Shown: piece after piece, positions 24,108 through 33,772 of the stretch
How the letters are laid out: every line of letters begins with the position of its first letter
Position numbering within the stretch: the stretch's first letter is position 1
Origin: Pseudovibrio sp. Ad37
GTDB taxonomy: Bacteria; Pseudomonadota; Alphaproteobacteria; Rhizobiales; Stappiaceae
Assembly (NCBI RefSeq): GCF_001623075.1
Contig: NZ_LMCF01000212.1
Location: 1 to 57,915, forward strand
Direction: 5' to 3'
DNA length: 57,915 bases
The notes under the pieces: generated by a model
The model's database searches: none
Told to the model about the DNA's origin: nothing
What the model saw: the letters and a program-made list of their open reading frames with translations, nothing else
Program-made: the position numbers and the translations under genes

Positions 24108-24135
24108 AAAGAGCTGCCCAACAGGACAGCTCTTT
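24108..24135 (-). terminator. Terminator after bfr paralogue B
   Basis: AAAGAGCTG and CAGCTCTTT form a stem, with a C/A mismatch and two further G-C pairs above it. T-rich sequence follows on the minus strand. It separates the two bacterioferritin genes, so paralogue A likely has its own promoter in 23928-24107. Confidence 0.8.
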
Positions 24136-24162
24136 CTAATCAAAACAAACGGTTAGGCGAAC

Positions 24163-24648
24163 TTATTCGCCAGCATCAGCCGAGTTTGCATTCAACGCGC
24201 CGTAGTGCTGTTCACCAATTTTCTCAAGGAGATCCAGCTGAGTTTCAAGGAAGTCAATGTGACCTTCTTCATCAGCCAATAGATCATCAAACAGCTTCAT
24301 GGTGACGTAATCACCTTCAGCATCACAAATCTCACGGCTCTTCTTATAAGAGGTGCGAGCTTCATGTTCACCAGCAAGATCCGCTTCCAGAACTTCCTTA
24401 AGATTGGTGCCGATCTTCAAAGCGCCAACAGTTTGCAAATTTGGATGACCACCAAGGAAGAGAATGCGCTCAATCAGCTTGTCGGCATGTTGCATCTCTT
24501 CAACGGATTCTTCGCGCTCTTTCTGCGCCAACTTTCCAAAACCCCAGTCATCCAGCAGGCGGTAATGCAGCCAGTACTGGTTGACGGCACCAAGCTCCAG
24601 TTTCAGAGCTTCGTTAAGCCGCTCAATAACTTTCTCATTATGTTTCAT
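24163..24648 (-). CDS. bfr: Bacterioferritin, paralogue B
   Basis: A 161-residue subunit with the full ferroxidase set (Glu18, Glu51, His54, 'DLAGEHEA', '[11 protein letters not shown]') and haem Met52 in 'EEMQHAD'. It is closely related to paralogue A across its length, including the C-terminal L-N-A-x-S-A-D tail, pointing to duplication inside this lineage. It is followed by its own terminator. Confidence 0.92.
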   Translation of the reverse strand: MKHNEKVIERLNEALKLELGAVNQYWLHYRLLDDWGFGKLAQKEREESVEEMQHADKLIERILFLGGHPNLQTVGALKIGTNLKEVLEADLAGEHEARTSYKKSREICDAEGDYVTMKLFDDLLADEEGHIDFLETQLDLLEKIGEQHYGALNANSADAGE

Positions 24649-24900
24649 CGGCGGAATTCCTCAATATTCTTGATTAGGGCAGTATTTGGCGATGTTTTCG
24701 TTATTACGAAAGCCCTGAACTCATATGTGCAGCAAGAGTGCATAGTTCAACAGATTCGATGGTAACACGGCAAATGAAATTCACTTGCCCACATACTACA
24801 AACTATTGATTTCTTTATACGATATCAGGAGAAGCCACAACACCAACAAAAAAGCACAGCCAAAAGCCGCGCCTTAAGACAACTTTGCAAAGAATAAGCC

Positions 24901-25695
24901 TTAGCTTTCTTCTGGTGCTCCAACGAGAATAAGCACTGCTGCGTTGAACTCGTCGTTTTTGAAACGCCGAATACGAGCAGCCTCTTCATCCTGCCCCCAC
25001 TGCTCAATGTTCCAATCTTCATCAACATGAGCTGCAGACCAGACAACATCCGCCTCAAAGGCTTTTTCAGCCAGCGCCAGCGCCAGCAAAGCAGAACCGC
25101 TAATGGACGTCACTGTATGGATCGCAGTTAACTGAAGCGCATCATATTTGCCCAGTTGCGCGCGATAGGCAGTTGTCACCACCTCATCTTGAGCAACATG
25201 CATAATCCCTTCAACGAGCTTGAAGCGACCAGCAAACAACTTCTCCGCCCAATCCAAGACTGGGTCCCACTGATTTTTCTGGCGAGTGACCAGCTCTGCA
25301 GGAGAAGCTGCGCGGTAACACAAATGATCATTTCCGGCATACCGTGTGATCTCGTCTGCAACTTCCGCAAACTTGTCTTCAACGGCATCAATCGCAGAAT
25401 GGGCGATGCGCGTCAGCGGCATCGTCGCCGGATCAATCTCTTCTTCCTGCAGCTCCCATTCGGCAGCCACGCCTTCAGCAATCACTTCATCCTTAAACAC
25501 CAGCGCATTGCGACCAGGTGTTTTAATAGAGCGTCCATCCAGCAAAACAGCGAAGACGTCATCTTTCAGCTCAACGCTCACACGCTCATAAAAGCGTTTC
25601 GGTAAGTTCCGTTTGGTGTGCTCACGTGCAGCCTGAACAGCATCAACAGGCCCTTTTGCAATGTCATCTGCAATCTGCTCAAAAATGTCACGCAT
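24901..25695 (-). CDS. ATP12-family F1-ATPase assembly chaperone
   Basis: A 264-residue protein matching ATP12: 'KRFYERVSVELKDDVFAVLLDGRSIKTPGRNALVF', then 'EWELQEEEIDPATMPLTRIAHSAID' and 'YRAASPAELVTRQKNQWDPVLDW'. The mitochondrial homologue protects the F1 alpha subunit before assembly; alphaproteobacterial members are presumed to act similarly in the cytoplasm. Its ATG overlaps the preceding HAD gene's stop as TAATG, so the two are coupled. Confidence 0.9.
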   Translation of the reverse strand: MRDIFEQIADDIAKGPVDAVQAAREHTKRNLPKRFYERVSVELKDDVFAVLLDGRSIKTPGRNALVFKDEVIAEGVAAEWELQEEEIDPATMPLTRIAHSAIDAVEDKFAEVADEITRYAGNDHLCYRAASPAELVTRQKNQWDPVLDWAEKLFAGRFKLVEGIMHVAQDEVVTTAYRAQLGKYDALQLTAIHTVTSISGSALLALALAEKAFEADVVWSAAHVDEDWNIEQWGQDEEAARIRRFKNDEFNAAVLILVGAPEES

Positions 25696-26375
25696 TATGC
25701 AACTTCCTTATTCCATTTGAAATGCTCACTAAGCACCGGAATGAGTTCCTTAAACTGATTGATAACATAGGTGGCTCCAGCGCTCTTCACATCTTCAGCG
25801 CTGTGATAACCCCATGTAACTCCGACAGATTTCACACCTGCATTGCGCGCCATGTGCATATCAAAAGTCGTATCACCAATCATAATCGTGTTTTCCAGAT
25901 CAACACCAGTTTCGCTCATCGCCTGAAAAATCATACTTGGATTCGGCTTGGATGGCGCAACATCTGCTGTCTGCATGGTGGTGAAAAGCCCTTCCAGCTC
26001 ATGCAAGCTGATCAGGTGCTTCATACCGCGGGAGTGCTTGCCTGTTGCGATACCAAGAAGCACATCCTCCCGGCTATCCAACTCTTGCAAAGCATCAATC
26101 GCCCCCTCATAAAGGGGATCATAATCACGCCCCTTGGAACGCATTTCCCAGACGATCTGCTGGTATCCCTTGACCATCTGCTCAATCAAGTCCGGGTCAT
26201 TCCGCCCCAGCAATTGCTCAAACGCCACATCCAGTTTCAGGCCAACCGTTGCAAGAATTTCATCTCGCGATGGCATAGGCAGATCGACAAACCGATACGC
26301 TGCAGTAAAACCAATCATGATATTGTCTTGGCTATCCGCAAGCGTGCCGTCGCAATCAAACACAATGAGATACAT
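25695..26375 (-). CDS. HAD-family phosphatase
   Basis: A 226-residue HAD hydrolase with motif I 'LIVFDCDGTLADSQ', a helical cap, motif II Thr in 'LLGIATGKHSRG', Lys in 'SKPNPSMIF', and motif IV 'MIGDTTFDMHMA'. It resembles phosphoglycolate phosphatase-like members, but substrate cannot be read. It sits between rluC (29 bp upstream) and the ATP12 gene in a unit often conserved in alphaproteobacteria. Confidence 0.88.
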   Translation of the reverse strand: MYLIVFDCDGTLADSQDNIMIGFTAAYRFVDLPMPSRDEILATVGLKLDVAFEQLLGRNDPDLIEQMVKGYQQIVWEMRSKGRDYDPLYEGAIDALQELDSREDVLLGIATGKHSRGMKHLISLHELEGLFTTMQTADVAPSKPNPSMIFQAMSETGVDLENTIMIGDTTFDMHMARNAGVKSVGVTWGYHSAEDVKSAGATYVINQFKELIPVLSEHFKWNKEVA

Positions 26376-26403
26376 GAAGATCAGCCCGTAACTTTGCTAT
26401 TAC

Positions 26404-27453
26404 TTATTCTGGTTCATTGATGTCCGGATCATAGTCCTTCACATCCATACCAAGCAAGTTCCAGGTTTGCTGCATATGCGATGGCAGCGGAGCAGAAACA
26501 TCAATCACACCATTGCCTGACGGATGCGGGATCATAATCCGGCGCGCCAGCAGATGCAGCTTGTTCTGGATGCCACCGGGAAGCTCCCAGTTCTTTATAT
26601 TGAAGTACTTTGGATCACCGACGATAGGGCAACCAATATGCGCTGCATGGGCACGCAGCTGGTGCGTACGGCCAGTTACAGGCTTCAGTGACACCCAGGA
26701 AAGCTTCTGACCGGACTGTTCAACCACATTGTAAAGGCTAACTGCGTGCTGTGCTTCATCATCACCATGACAGGCAACACGCATGCGCTCTTCACCCTCA
26801 TCACGCGCCAGATAGGTCGAGATACGACCCTGACGCGGTTTTGGCACGCCAGCAACCATCGCCCAGTAGATTTTACGCGTGTTGCGATGACGGAATGCCT
26901 TTGTCAGCTCCTGAGCTGCACGGCGGGTCTTCGCAACCAGCAAAATACCGGAGGTCTCACGGTCAAGACGGTGCACCAGACGCGGCTTATCGCCCTTCTG
27001 GTTGGTGAAGGCATCAAGCATACCATCCACGTGACGCGTCAAACCTGAGCCACCCTGCACAGCAAGGCCAGCGGGCTTATTCAGTACCATCACATGCGCA
27101 TCTTCAAAGAGCATCATCTGCTCAATGGCTTCACGGTCACTGTCAACCAACTTGCGCGGACGAGGTCTGGCATTCTTGCGGTCATCAGCAGCCAGCTCAA
27201 CACCGAGCGGTGGAATGCGGACTTCTTGCCCTTTTTCCAATCGGGTGGAGCTTTCGGCACGTTTGCCATCTACGCGAACCTGCTTGGTGCGCAGCAGTTT
27301 CTGCAAGCGGCCAAAACCAAGTTCCGGGAAGTTTTCTTTAAACCAGCGATCAAGACGCATGCCTGCTTCGTCGGCATCAACGCGGCGCATCTCAATTTTA
27401 ACTGGGCTGCCACCGTTGTTTTGCGGCGCTGCTTTGTTCTGGGAGCCACTCAT
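26404..27453 (-). CDS. rluC: RluA-family pseudouridine synthase (RluC-like)
   Basis: A 349-residue enzyme that isomerises uridines in 23S rRNA. An S4 RNA-binding domain is at about residues 25-90 ('MRLDRWFKENFPELGFGRLQKLLRTKQVRVDG'). The catalytic core carries the signature 'RLVHRLDRETSGILLVAKT' with the nucleophilic Asp, and 'PVTGRTHQLRAHAAHIGCPIVGD'. RluC (positions 955/2504/2580 in E. coli) is the best match; RluD is possible. It heads the rluC-HAD-ATP12 run. Confidence 0.87.
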   Translation of the reverse strand: MSGSQNKAAPQNNGGSPVKIEMRRVDADEAGMRLDRWFKENFPELGFGRLQKLLRTKQVRVDGKRAESSTRLEKGQEVRIPPLGVELAADDRKNARPRPRKLVDSDREAIEQMMLFEDAHVMVLNKPAGLAVQGGSGLTRHVDGMLDAFTNQKGDKPRLVHRLDRETSGILLVAKTRRAAQELTKAFRHRNTRKIYWAMVAGVPKPRQGRISTYLARDEGEERMRVACHGDDEAQHAVSLYNVVEQSGQKLSWVSLKPVTGRTHQLRAHAAHIGCPIVGDPKYFNIKNWELPGGIQNKLHLLARRIMIPHPSGNGVIDVSAPLPSHMQQTWNLLGMDVKDYDPDINEPE

Positions 27454-27633
27454 GGGTGAAGGTCCTGACTTCTAACGCGGCGGCAGCACGAAGGGTGCGC
27501 CAGCCGTTCCTATTAAATCCGTTGGCGCTCATTTGGCAGCTGAAGGCAAAACATGCAAGTCTTTCACGCAGATTCAGCCCCTAAAAACGAAAAACCATCA
27601 AGTTTCTATGAGTTTTTGCGGGCAACTTGCAAA

Positions 27634-28014
27634 TTAGGTGAGAACCTGCCGTGTGAGATAAAGACCGACAAACAAGGCTGAAACGGAAAGAATAAGCGAG
27701 ACCAACACATAAGCGGCGGTCGCAATAGGTTCTCCGCGTTCCCACAGCACAGCAACATCCAACGAGAAGGTTGAGAAGGTGGTGAAACCACCAAGGAAAC
27801 CCGTCGCGATCAGATAACGCAGCTCAGAAGAAGCGCTTAGTCGCTGAGCAAGAACCTCAACAAAGATCCCCATCAGCAATGAACCAAGAATGTTTACGGT
27901 GACAGTGCCCCACGGAAATGAAGGGCCTAGAAGACGAAGTCCGGCCATTGAAACCAGATGCCGACAAACCGCTCCTGCCCCGCCACCAAGTGCTATCAGG
28001 ATGAGATTTTTCAT
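27634..28014 (-). CDS. crcB: Fluoride channel CrcB/Fluc
   Basis: A 126-residue membrane protein with four helices that exports fluoride as a dual-topology dimer. Motifs: 'GGGAGAVCRHLVS', 'WGTVTVNILGSLLMGIF' with the conserved Asn, and 'GFLGGFTTFSTFSLD' with the F-box phenylalanines. GGGAGA precedes the ATG. No fluoride riboswitch is seen in the 53-bp gap upstream. Confidence 0.92.
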   Translation of the reverse strand: MKNLILIALGGGAGAVCRHLVSMAGLRLLGPSFPWGTVTVNILGSLLMGIFVEVLAQRLSASSELRYLIATGFLGGFTTFSTFSLDVAVLWERGEPIATAAYVLVSLILSVSALFVGLYLTRQVLT

Positions 28015-28067
28015 GCATTCTCCCTATCGGATTTTGAATGGCATGTCTTGCACAAATTGCACAGTAA

Positions 28068-30464
28068 CTAACATCCCTTAGAGAAGACCTCGTCAACCTT
28101 CTCACGGCAAGCTTCCACCAACTCTTCATGATCCTCCAGGTGCGCTTCTTCTTCATCCAGAATATCAAGGAATATCGCGCGCAGGTTCATGTCATCACCA
28201 GGAGCAATCCGCAGAGCTGACCCGTGGCACTGATGATAAACATCCCGCAGTAACCTCACCAGCCGCTCTGCAGCGTTGAGCCGCCCCCACAGATAATCAT
28301 GCTCGCGCCATCCGCGGTTGAAGAAGGCACCAAACATCTGCAATTGCGCGCCTTTCAAATCAACGCCACCAGGACAAAGCAATTGCGCATCCTTTGGACT
28401 GATGCGCCCCACCTCAATCTTACGAAGTTCAAAAGCATCGAGCGCCTGCTGAACCGGAAACATACTGGTGTCGAAGAACGGAAAGCCGATATAACCTTCA
28501 AGAATACCTTGTGCCGCCTTCAGATCACCTAGCTTCCCAACTCCCTCAAACACAATGGAATCTGTCAGTTTATCAAGGTCGGCAAGGCCCATGCGAAGGC
28601 TGAGAACCCCAAGCACTTTGCGCACTGTCTCCAACTGCGGCGAAACTTCTTTCAGCAGCGTCGCAAGGTAGATGGTCTCTGTGCCATAAAACTCCTCGGA
28701 CCAACGGCTCCGCAAGTTGGCAATCTGCCCATAAAGTTCACGCTTAAACACATCCAGATGGCGCGCAAACTCAACAGACCCAGCAATCTCTTCATGGTGA
28801 TAGAACTTGTTGATCTGCTCGATCAAAAACCGCAGCTGACGAATGCGATAGTCAACATCAAGGCTCTTCAGCTCACGAAGTATCTTAGCCTGATCCCGCT
28901 GCGCTTCCCCCTCCTCTTCTTTGGAGAAGGTCAACGCATTCACGACCACTTCTTCCACGCTTTCCCAGGACCAGAGAGCAACCTCCTCGCCCTTTTCAAC
29001 GCACCCCTCTTGCTGTGTGCCGGAAAGCTCGGAAATCAACAAGACAACCCGGTGGGCAAGATGCCCCAAACGAAGCTGAAGATAACCGGCATTGGCGAAA
29101 CCAGATTGCTCCATCGCCGCCAGCTCAGCCCCTTGCCGCACAACTGAGAAGTCACCCTCAGTCTCCGGCAGGCTGCCATGCTTTTCAAGCAACAGCTGCA
29201 CTTCATGGCGGACCATCGGCAATGCAGCTTCAGCCACTTCCTGAATCCGCCGCACCTTCATGTTGATCTGCTCAATCTCCTGCAGCTCATCACCAATCGG
29301 TTCATTCCGCGGAATGTGAGCTAACGATGCGAAAATGCTTTTGAAGAAGCCCGGAGGCTCTGGCTCTGCTGGCACATCACGGTGTGAGAAGGGCAACGGA
29401 TCCAGATAAAGCAGACGACGCACCACTTCGCGAGCAGCAGGTCGTTGGGCAATGGAACCAATAAGCGGTTCGAAGGGCTTGTTCATCACCAACGACCCAT
29501 CAATGAAGATACGCTCCCCTTCTGCATCGCAATTGGCATGAAGCACGTTGGTTAAGAACGCTTCACGCCCGCTCCACTCAAGACCCTGACGCTCAAGAAC
29601 GCCATCCATCTCCTCAGCACTCATAGGCGGAAAGGCTCCAGGGAAACTAGAGGTCGCTCTCGCAGCAAAGACCAGATCAGGAATACACTCCGCACTCATC
29701 TGGCTATGCAAACCGCTGGACACCCGATGAATGGCATTGAACTTTACAATACGTCGATGATCCAACTCCTCAATAAACTCAGGATCATGCAACGCAATAC
29801 GCCGCAACACACCGTGAAAATCCGTGAGTGTCACGAACAGCTCCAACCGCTGTCCGTAAGGGATCAGCGTCTCCCCGCGATCCTCTTCATCCATTGCGCG
29901 GCACGCATCCACCAGCCACCCTGAGTATCGCTCACCTGAGAACGGCGGCGTAAACCAACGCGAACTGATAAAATCTCGCAGTTTGGTGCGCGTTTCCTTG
30001 TTCTGAGGAACATCAGTCCCAAGGAAAACCAAAAGCTTATCCAATATTGGTGCCAGCACCCGCTTGGCATGTTTGCTGACCCCGGATGTTTCATTGGCCA
30101 GCTTGTCAACATCAGCAAGCGATAGCCATAGATCGCTGTGATGCTTGAGCGGTAGATCATGCGCCAGTGCCCGCGCCAGCATGATCGCATTCACACCTCC
30201 GGCAGACGCGCCAGAGATTGCATCAATCACAACCCGCAGGTCCAGCTGTGGCCCAAAACTTTCAAGAAGATCGAAATAGGATTTCGCTGAGCCTTCGAGA
30301 GTGACATCACTCTCAACACCGCGCTCACGGTCCCGCCGCAACTGATGCAACGCATGGGAAGCACGCTGAAGATTTAGGAGTTCACGGGTGACACCGTGCA
30401 TGTAGATGGCGAGTGAAACCCCGCCATACAGCACCAGTCCCAATCTCAGCTCAAGTTGCCTCAT
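28068..30464 (-). CDS. Patatin-like phospholipase family protein (DUF3376-type)
   Basis: A 798-residue protein. The patatin fold is at the N-terminus: oxyanion segment 'GLVLYGGVSLAIYMHG' (9-24), nucleophile Ser87 in 'ISGASAGGVNAI', and the dyad Asp in 'IFIDGSLVMNKPF'. The patatin part reaches about residue 370. The rest is helical, as in DUF3376-containing patatin proteins. It would be a cytoplasmic or membrane-associated acyl hydrolase; substrate unknown. It is followed by crcB after 53 bp. The C-terminal domain name is tentative. Confidence 0.8.
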   Translation of the reverse strand: MRQLELRLGLVLYGGVSLAIYMHGVTRELLNLQRASHALHQLRRDRERGVESDVTLEGSAKSYFDLLESFGPQLDLRVVIDAISGASAGGVNAIMLARALAHDLPLKHHSDLWLSLADVDKLANETSGVSKHAKRVLAPILDKLLVFLGTDVPQNKETRTKLRDFISSRWFTPPFSGERYSGWLVDACRAMDEEDRGETLIPYGQRLELFVTLTDFHGVLRRIALHDPEFIEELDHRRIVKFNAIHRVSSGLHSQMSAECIPDLVFAARATSSFPGAFPPMSAEEMDGVLERQGLEWSGREAFLTNVLHANCDAEGERIFIDGSLVMNKPFEPLIGSIAQRPAAREVVRRLLYLDPLPFSHRDVPAEPEPPGFFKSIFASLAHIPRNEPIGDELQEIEQINMKVRRIQEVAEAALPMVRHEVQLLLEKHGSLPETEGDFSVVRQGAELAAMEQSGFANAGYLQLRLGHLAHRVVLLISELSGTQQEGCVEKGEEVALWSWESVEEVVVNALTFSKEEEGEAQRDQAKILRELKSLDVDYRIRQLRFLIEQINKFYHHEEIAGSVEFARHLDVFKRELYGQIANLRSRWSEEFYGTETIYLATLLKEVSPQLETVRKVLGVLSLRMGLADLDKLTDSIVFEGVGKLGDLKAAQGILEGYIGFPFFDTSMFPVQQALDAFELRKIEVGRISPKDAQLLCPGGVDLKGAQLQMFGAFFNRGWREHDYLWGRLNAAERLVRLLRDVYHQCHGSALRIAPGDDMNLRAIFLDILDEEEAHLEDHEELVEACREKVDEVFSKGC

Positions 30465-30697
30465 GCATGCACCAGAATTCGCTTAAATAAAGAAGTCAGA
30501 GTATGATGCGCAGATATAAATGAACGCACCAAGCTCAGATGTCAGTGTGCGAATTAGGATGCCCGAATGCAATCGGGAAACCCAAACAAAGTTACGTGTA
30601 GTTTATGTGTAGTCTTGAAAAGTGACCGCCAGTTTTCAGAAAAGGCGAGACAACGAGTTCTGCTATTGCGTATCAACGAGAACCCAGACAAACGGCC

Positions 30698-32008
30698 CTA
30701 GGCAGTGCCACGCTCTTTTCTCAAGCGATCCCAATAGCTCAACCGTTTTTGAACATCACGCTCAAACCCACGAGCATTCGGCTCATAATACTTTTGCCGA
30801 CCCATCTTCTCAGGGAAATAATCCTGACCAGAAAACGCATCTGGCTCATCATGATCGTAGCGATAACTTTCACCATACCCCATCTTCTTCATGAGCGTGG
30901 TCGGTGCGTTCAGGATGTGCTTTGGCGGCACAAGAGATCCATGTTCCCGCGCATCCATGCGAGCAGCCTTATAAGCCAGATAAGACGCATTCGATTTAGG
31001 GGCCGTTGCCAGATAGACCGCAGCCTGAGCCAGCGCATACTCCCCTTCTGGTGACCCAACCAGCTGAAACGCGTGACGTGCAGCATTCACCTGCACCAGC
31101 GCATTGGGATCAGCCATGCCAATGTCTTCAGAAGCCATCACTGTCAAACGGCGGATGATGTATAGCGGATCTTCTCCGCCCTCCAGCATCCGGCACATCC
31201 AGTAGAGCGCCGCATCCGGGTCCGACCCGCGAATGGACTTATGAAGCGCAGAGATGAGATTGTAATGCCCGTCCTTGGTCTTGTCATAGATCGGCGCACG
31301 TCGCTGCACCACTTCCGCAAGGCGTTCCGTGTCGAAAATCTCGTCATCGCCAGCCGTACGCCAAACGTCTTCCGCCAAAGTCAATGCAGACCGACCATCA
31401 CCATCTGCCATACGCACGAGTGATAGACGCGCATCCTCATCCAGAGGCAAGTCACGCCCCATCACTTCTTCCGCGCGTTTGAGCAAATCAATCAGCGCAT
31501 CTTCATCAAGTGAATGGAACGTCAACACATGCGAACGGGACAGCAACGCGGCATTCAGCTCAAAGCTCGGGTTCTCAGTCGTTGCTCCCACCAGAGTGAT
31601 GGTGCCATCTTCCATCACAGGCAAAAAACTATCCAGCTGAGCGCGGTTGAAGCGATGGATCTCGTCAACAAACAGCAAAGTCCGTTTGCCGGAAATCTGA
31701 CGTCCTCTAGCACGCTCAAAACACTTTTTGAGATCAGCAACACCGGAGAAAATGGCAGAGATCTGCTCAAATTCCAGTTCCGTAGCATCTGCAAGCAAAC
31801 GGGCAACCGTGGTCTTACCGGTACCCGGAGGCCCCCAGAAGATGAGAGACCCCAGAGAGCCGGACCGCAGCATGCGGCTTAAAATACCAGCGTCACCCAA
31901 AAGGTGGCCTTGTCCGACAACATCCTCCAGAACACGAGGCCGCATGCGATCTGCAAGCGGCCTGTCTTCCAGCTGATCCATCCCATTGGCGGAAAAAAGA
32001 TCACTCAT
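30698..32008 (-). CDS. rarA: Replication-associated recombination protein A (AAA+ ATPase)
   Basis: A 436-residue RarA/MgsA homologue that acts at stalled forks. 'RPLADRMRPRVLEDVVGQGHLLG' opens the AAA+ domain. Walker A is GPPGTGKTTVARLL, Walker B is LLFVDEIHRFN, sensor 1 is 'VGATTENPSFELN'. The C-terminal tetramerisation domain holds 'SALHKSIRGSDPDAALYWM' and 'NAPTTLMKKMGYGE'. It lies 54 bp behind a Deg-type protease gene on the same strand. Confidence 0.94.
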   Translation of the reverse strand: MSDLFSANGMDQLEDRPLADRMRPRVLEDVVGQGHLLGDAGILSRMLRSGSLGSLIFWGPPGTGKTTVARLLADATELEFEQISAIFSGVADLKKCFERARGRQISGKRTLLFVDEIHRFNRAQLDSFLPVMEDGTITLVGATTENPSFELNAALLSRSHVLTFHSLDEDALIDLLKRAEEVMGRDLPLDEDARLSLVRMADGDGRSALTLAEDVWRTAGDDEIFDTERLAEVVQRRAPIYDKTKDGHYNLISALHKSIRGSDPDAALYWMCRMLEGGEDPLYIIRRLTVMASEDIGMADPNALVQVNAARHAFQLVGSPEGEYALAQAAVYLATAPKSNASYLAYKAARMDAREHGSLVPPKHILNAPTTLMKKMGYGESYRYDHDEPDAFSGQDYFPEKMGRQKYYEPNARGFERDVQKRLSYWDRLRKERGTA

Positions 32009-32062
32009 GGTCTCTCAACATTCCTCTAAACTGTTCTGGAGAGTAAAACTCTCAAAACAGCA

Positions 32063-33508
32063 TTATCGCAAACTTACCTGTCGTAGCTGACCATCACGTT
32101 TGAAAGTGATGTTCCAGGTGCGCTGCTTTTTGCCGGTCAGCTTGGAAAGGTCTTTGGTGCTTTGAACTTCAGCGCCATTGATCTCAACCACGATATCACC
32201 GGGTTTAAAGCCGACATAGGCAGCAGTACTACGAGCTTTAATATCAGCAATTACAACGCCTGAAAACTCGTTGTACATGCGCAACTCTTCAGCCACAGCA
32301 GGAGAAAGATTCATAACCCGTACACCAGTAAATGGCGAGTTCCCTTTGATCTCTCTTTCATCTCTAGCCACAGTTTCCGGCGCACGCTCAAGGCTGATCT
32401 CGACAGCAAAGGCCTCACCACCGCGCAGCATCTCAAAACGCGTGACACCACCAACTTTCTTTGTAGCAAGACGGTAGCCATAAGCATCTGGATCATCCAC
32501 CTGAGTGCCACCAACAGACATGATCAGGTCGCCGACACGAATACCAGCACGGTCAGCTGGGCTTCCTTCCTGAATACGTGTCACGAGAACCCCGCTAGGA
32601 CGCTCCAGCCCCAGGCTGGCAGCAATATCAGAGCTGACTGGTTGCACACTGGTTCCAACCCACGGGCGGCGCACGATACCGCCCTCATCAGCAGCTGAAG
32701 CAACCACTTCCACCATATTGGCAGGGATTGCAAAACCAATACCGTTGGAGCCACCGGAACGCGAGAAGATCGCAGTGTTCACACCAACAAGATGACCGTT
32801 TAGATCAACCAGCGCCCCACCCGAGTTACCCGGATTGATGGCGGCATCTGTCTGAATGAAGAACTGATAGTCCGAGACACCGACCTGATTTCGCGCAACA
32901 GCGGAGACAATACCCTGCGTCACGGTCTGTCCAACACCAAACGGGTTCCCAATCGCCAGCACCAGATCACCCACCTCAAGTTCATCAGAGTTGGCAAACG
33001 GCACAACAGGGAACGCCCCTTCTGCGTTGCGCACCTTCAAAACGGCAAGATCTGTGCGCTCATCCATCAAGATGATATCGGCATCAAACTCACGTCGATC
33101 AGAAAGTGCCACACGCACCTCATCAGCGCCCGCGATAACGTGATGGTTGGTAATAATCGTGCCATCAGCAGAAACGATCACACCAGAGCCCAAAGAGCTT
33201 TGAACGCGGCTGCGCGAACGAGGTGCGAACCGATCGGATTGCTCACCAAAGAAACGACGGAAGAACGGATCATCAAAGAATGGAGAAACTCTGCGGCGCT
33301 CTTGCACGGTACGACTTGCGTACACATTCACCACCGCTGGCGCGACCTTCTTCACAATAGGAGCGAAGGAAAGTGAAATCTCGGCTTGAGATGTTGGAAC
33401 AGTCTTTTCACTGGCCAGTGCACCAGTGCTTTGCGTTGCCACAACGCCAGTAGTCCCAAGAACTGCACAAAAAAGCAGATGAGCAGCTGACTTCCTGATT
33501 TGACCCAT
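32063..33508 (-). CDS. Deg/HtrA-family periplasmic serine protease
   Basis: A 481-residue protease/chaperone with an N-terminal signal sequence (MGQIRKSAAHLLFCAVLGTT). The chymotrypsin-fold triad is complete: His in 'ITNHHVIAGA', Asp in 'DERTDLAVLK', Ser in 'NPGNSGGALVD'. Two PDZ domains follow (about residues 270-365 and 390-475: 'SGVLVTRIQEGSPADRAGIR', 'SGVVIADIKARSTAAYVGFK'). This is the DegP/DegQ layout of periplasmic quality control; which of the two names fits is not decidable here. Confidence 0.92.
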   Translation of the reverse strand: MGQIRKSAAHLLFCAVLGTTGVVATQSTGALASEKTVPTSQAEISLSFAPIVKKVAPAVVNVYASRTVQERRRVSPFFDDPFFRRFFGEQSDRFAPRSRSRVQSSLGSGVIVSADGTIITNHHVIAGADEVRVALSDRREFDADIILMDERTDLAVLKVRNAEGAFPVVPFANSDELEVGDLVLAIGNPFGVGQTVTQGIVSAVARNQVGVSDYQFFIQTDAAINPGNSGGALVDLNGHLVGVNTAIFSRSGGSNGIGFAIPANMVEVVASAADEGGIVRRPWVGTSVQPVSSDIAASLGLERPSGVLVTRIQEGSPADRAGIRVGDLIMSVGGTQVDDPDAYGYRLATKKVGGVTRFEMLRGGEAFAVEISLERAPETVARDEREIKGNSPFTGVRVMNLSPAVAEELRMYNEFSGVVIADIKARSTAAYVGFKPGDIVVEINGAEVQSTKDLSKLTGKKQRTWNITFKRDGQLRQVSLR

Positions 33509-33723
33509 TCTTAAATCCCTTCGGCAAGAGCCCCCAGTTCACAATGATTTTCTTTCAAAAAATTTGGGAGCAGCAGGTTACAGATAAGTCTGCAATATGG
33601 AAATGAAAAGGCCAATCTGTCGGTTTTAAGCAGCGAGCTCGTATCCCCGAAAACTGCATGTGGATTTCAAACTAGTAACAGTTTGAGTGCACTAAAAAGA
33701 TCACACCTGCTCAAAACGCAAAA

Positions 33724-33741
33724 CGCCGGGTCACCCCGGCG
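33724..33741 (-). terminator. Terminator after the chemoreceptor gene
   Basis: CGCCGGG (33724-33730) pairs with CCCGGCG (33735-33741) around a 4-nt loop. On the minus strand it is followed by TTTTGCGTTTT. It ends the chemoreceptor gene, whose stop is about 30 bp away. Confidence 0.8.
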
Positions 33742-33772
33742 CCTTACTCATCTCGATAAAACCTGACAGAAC

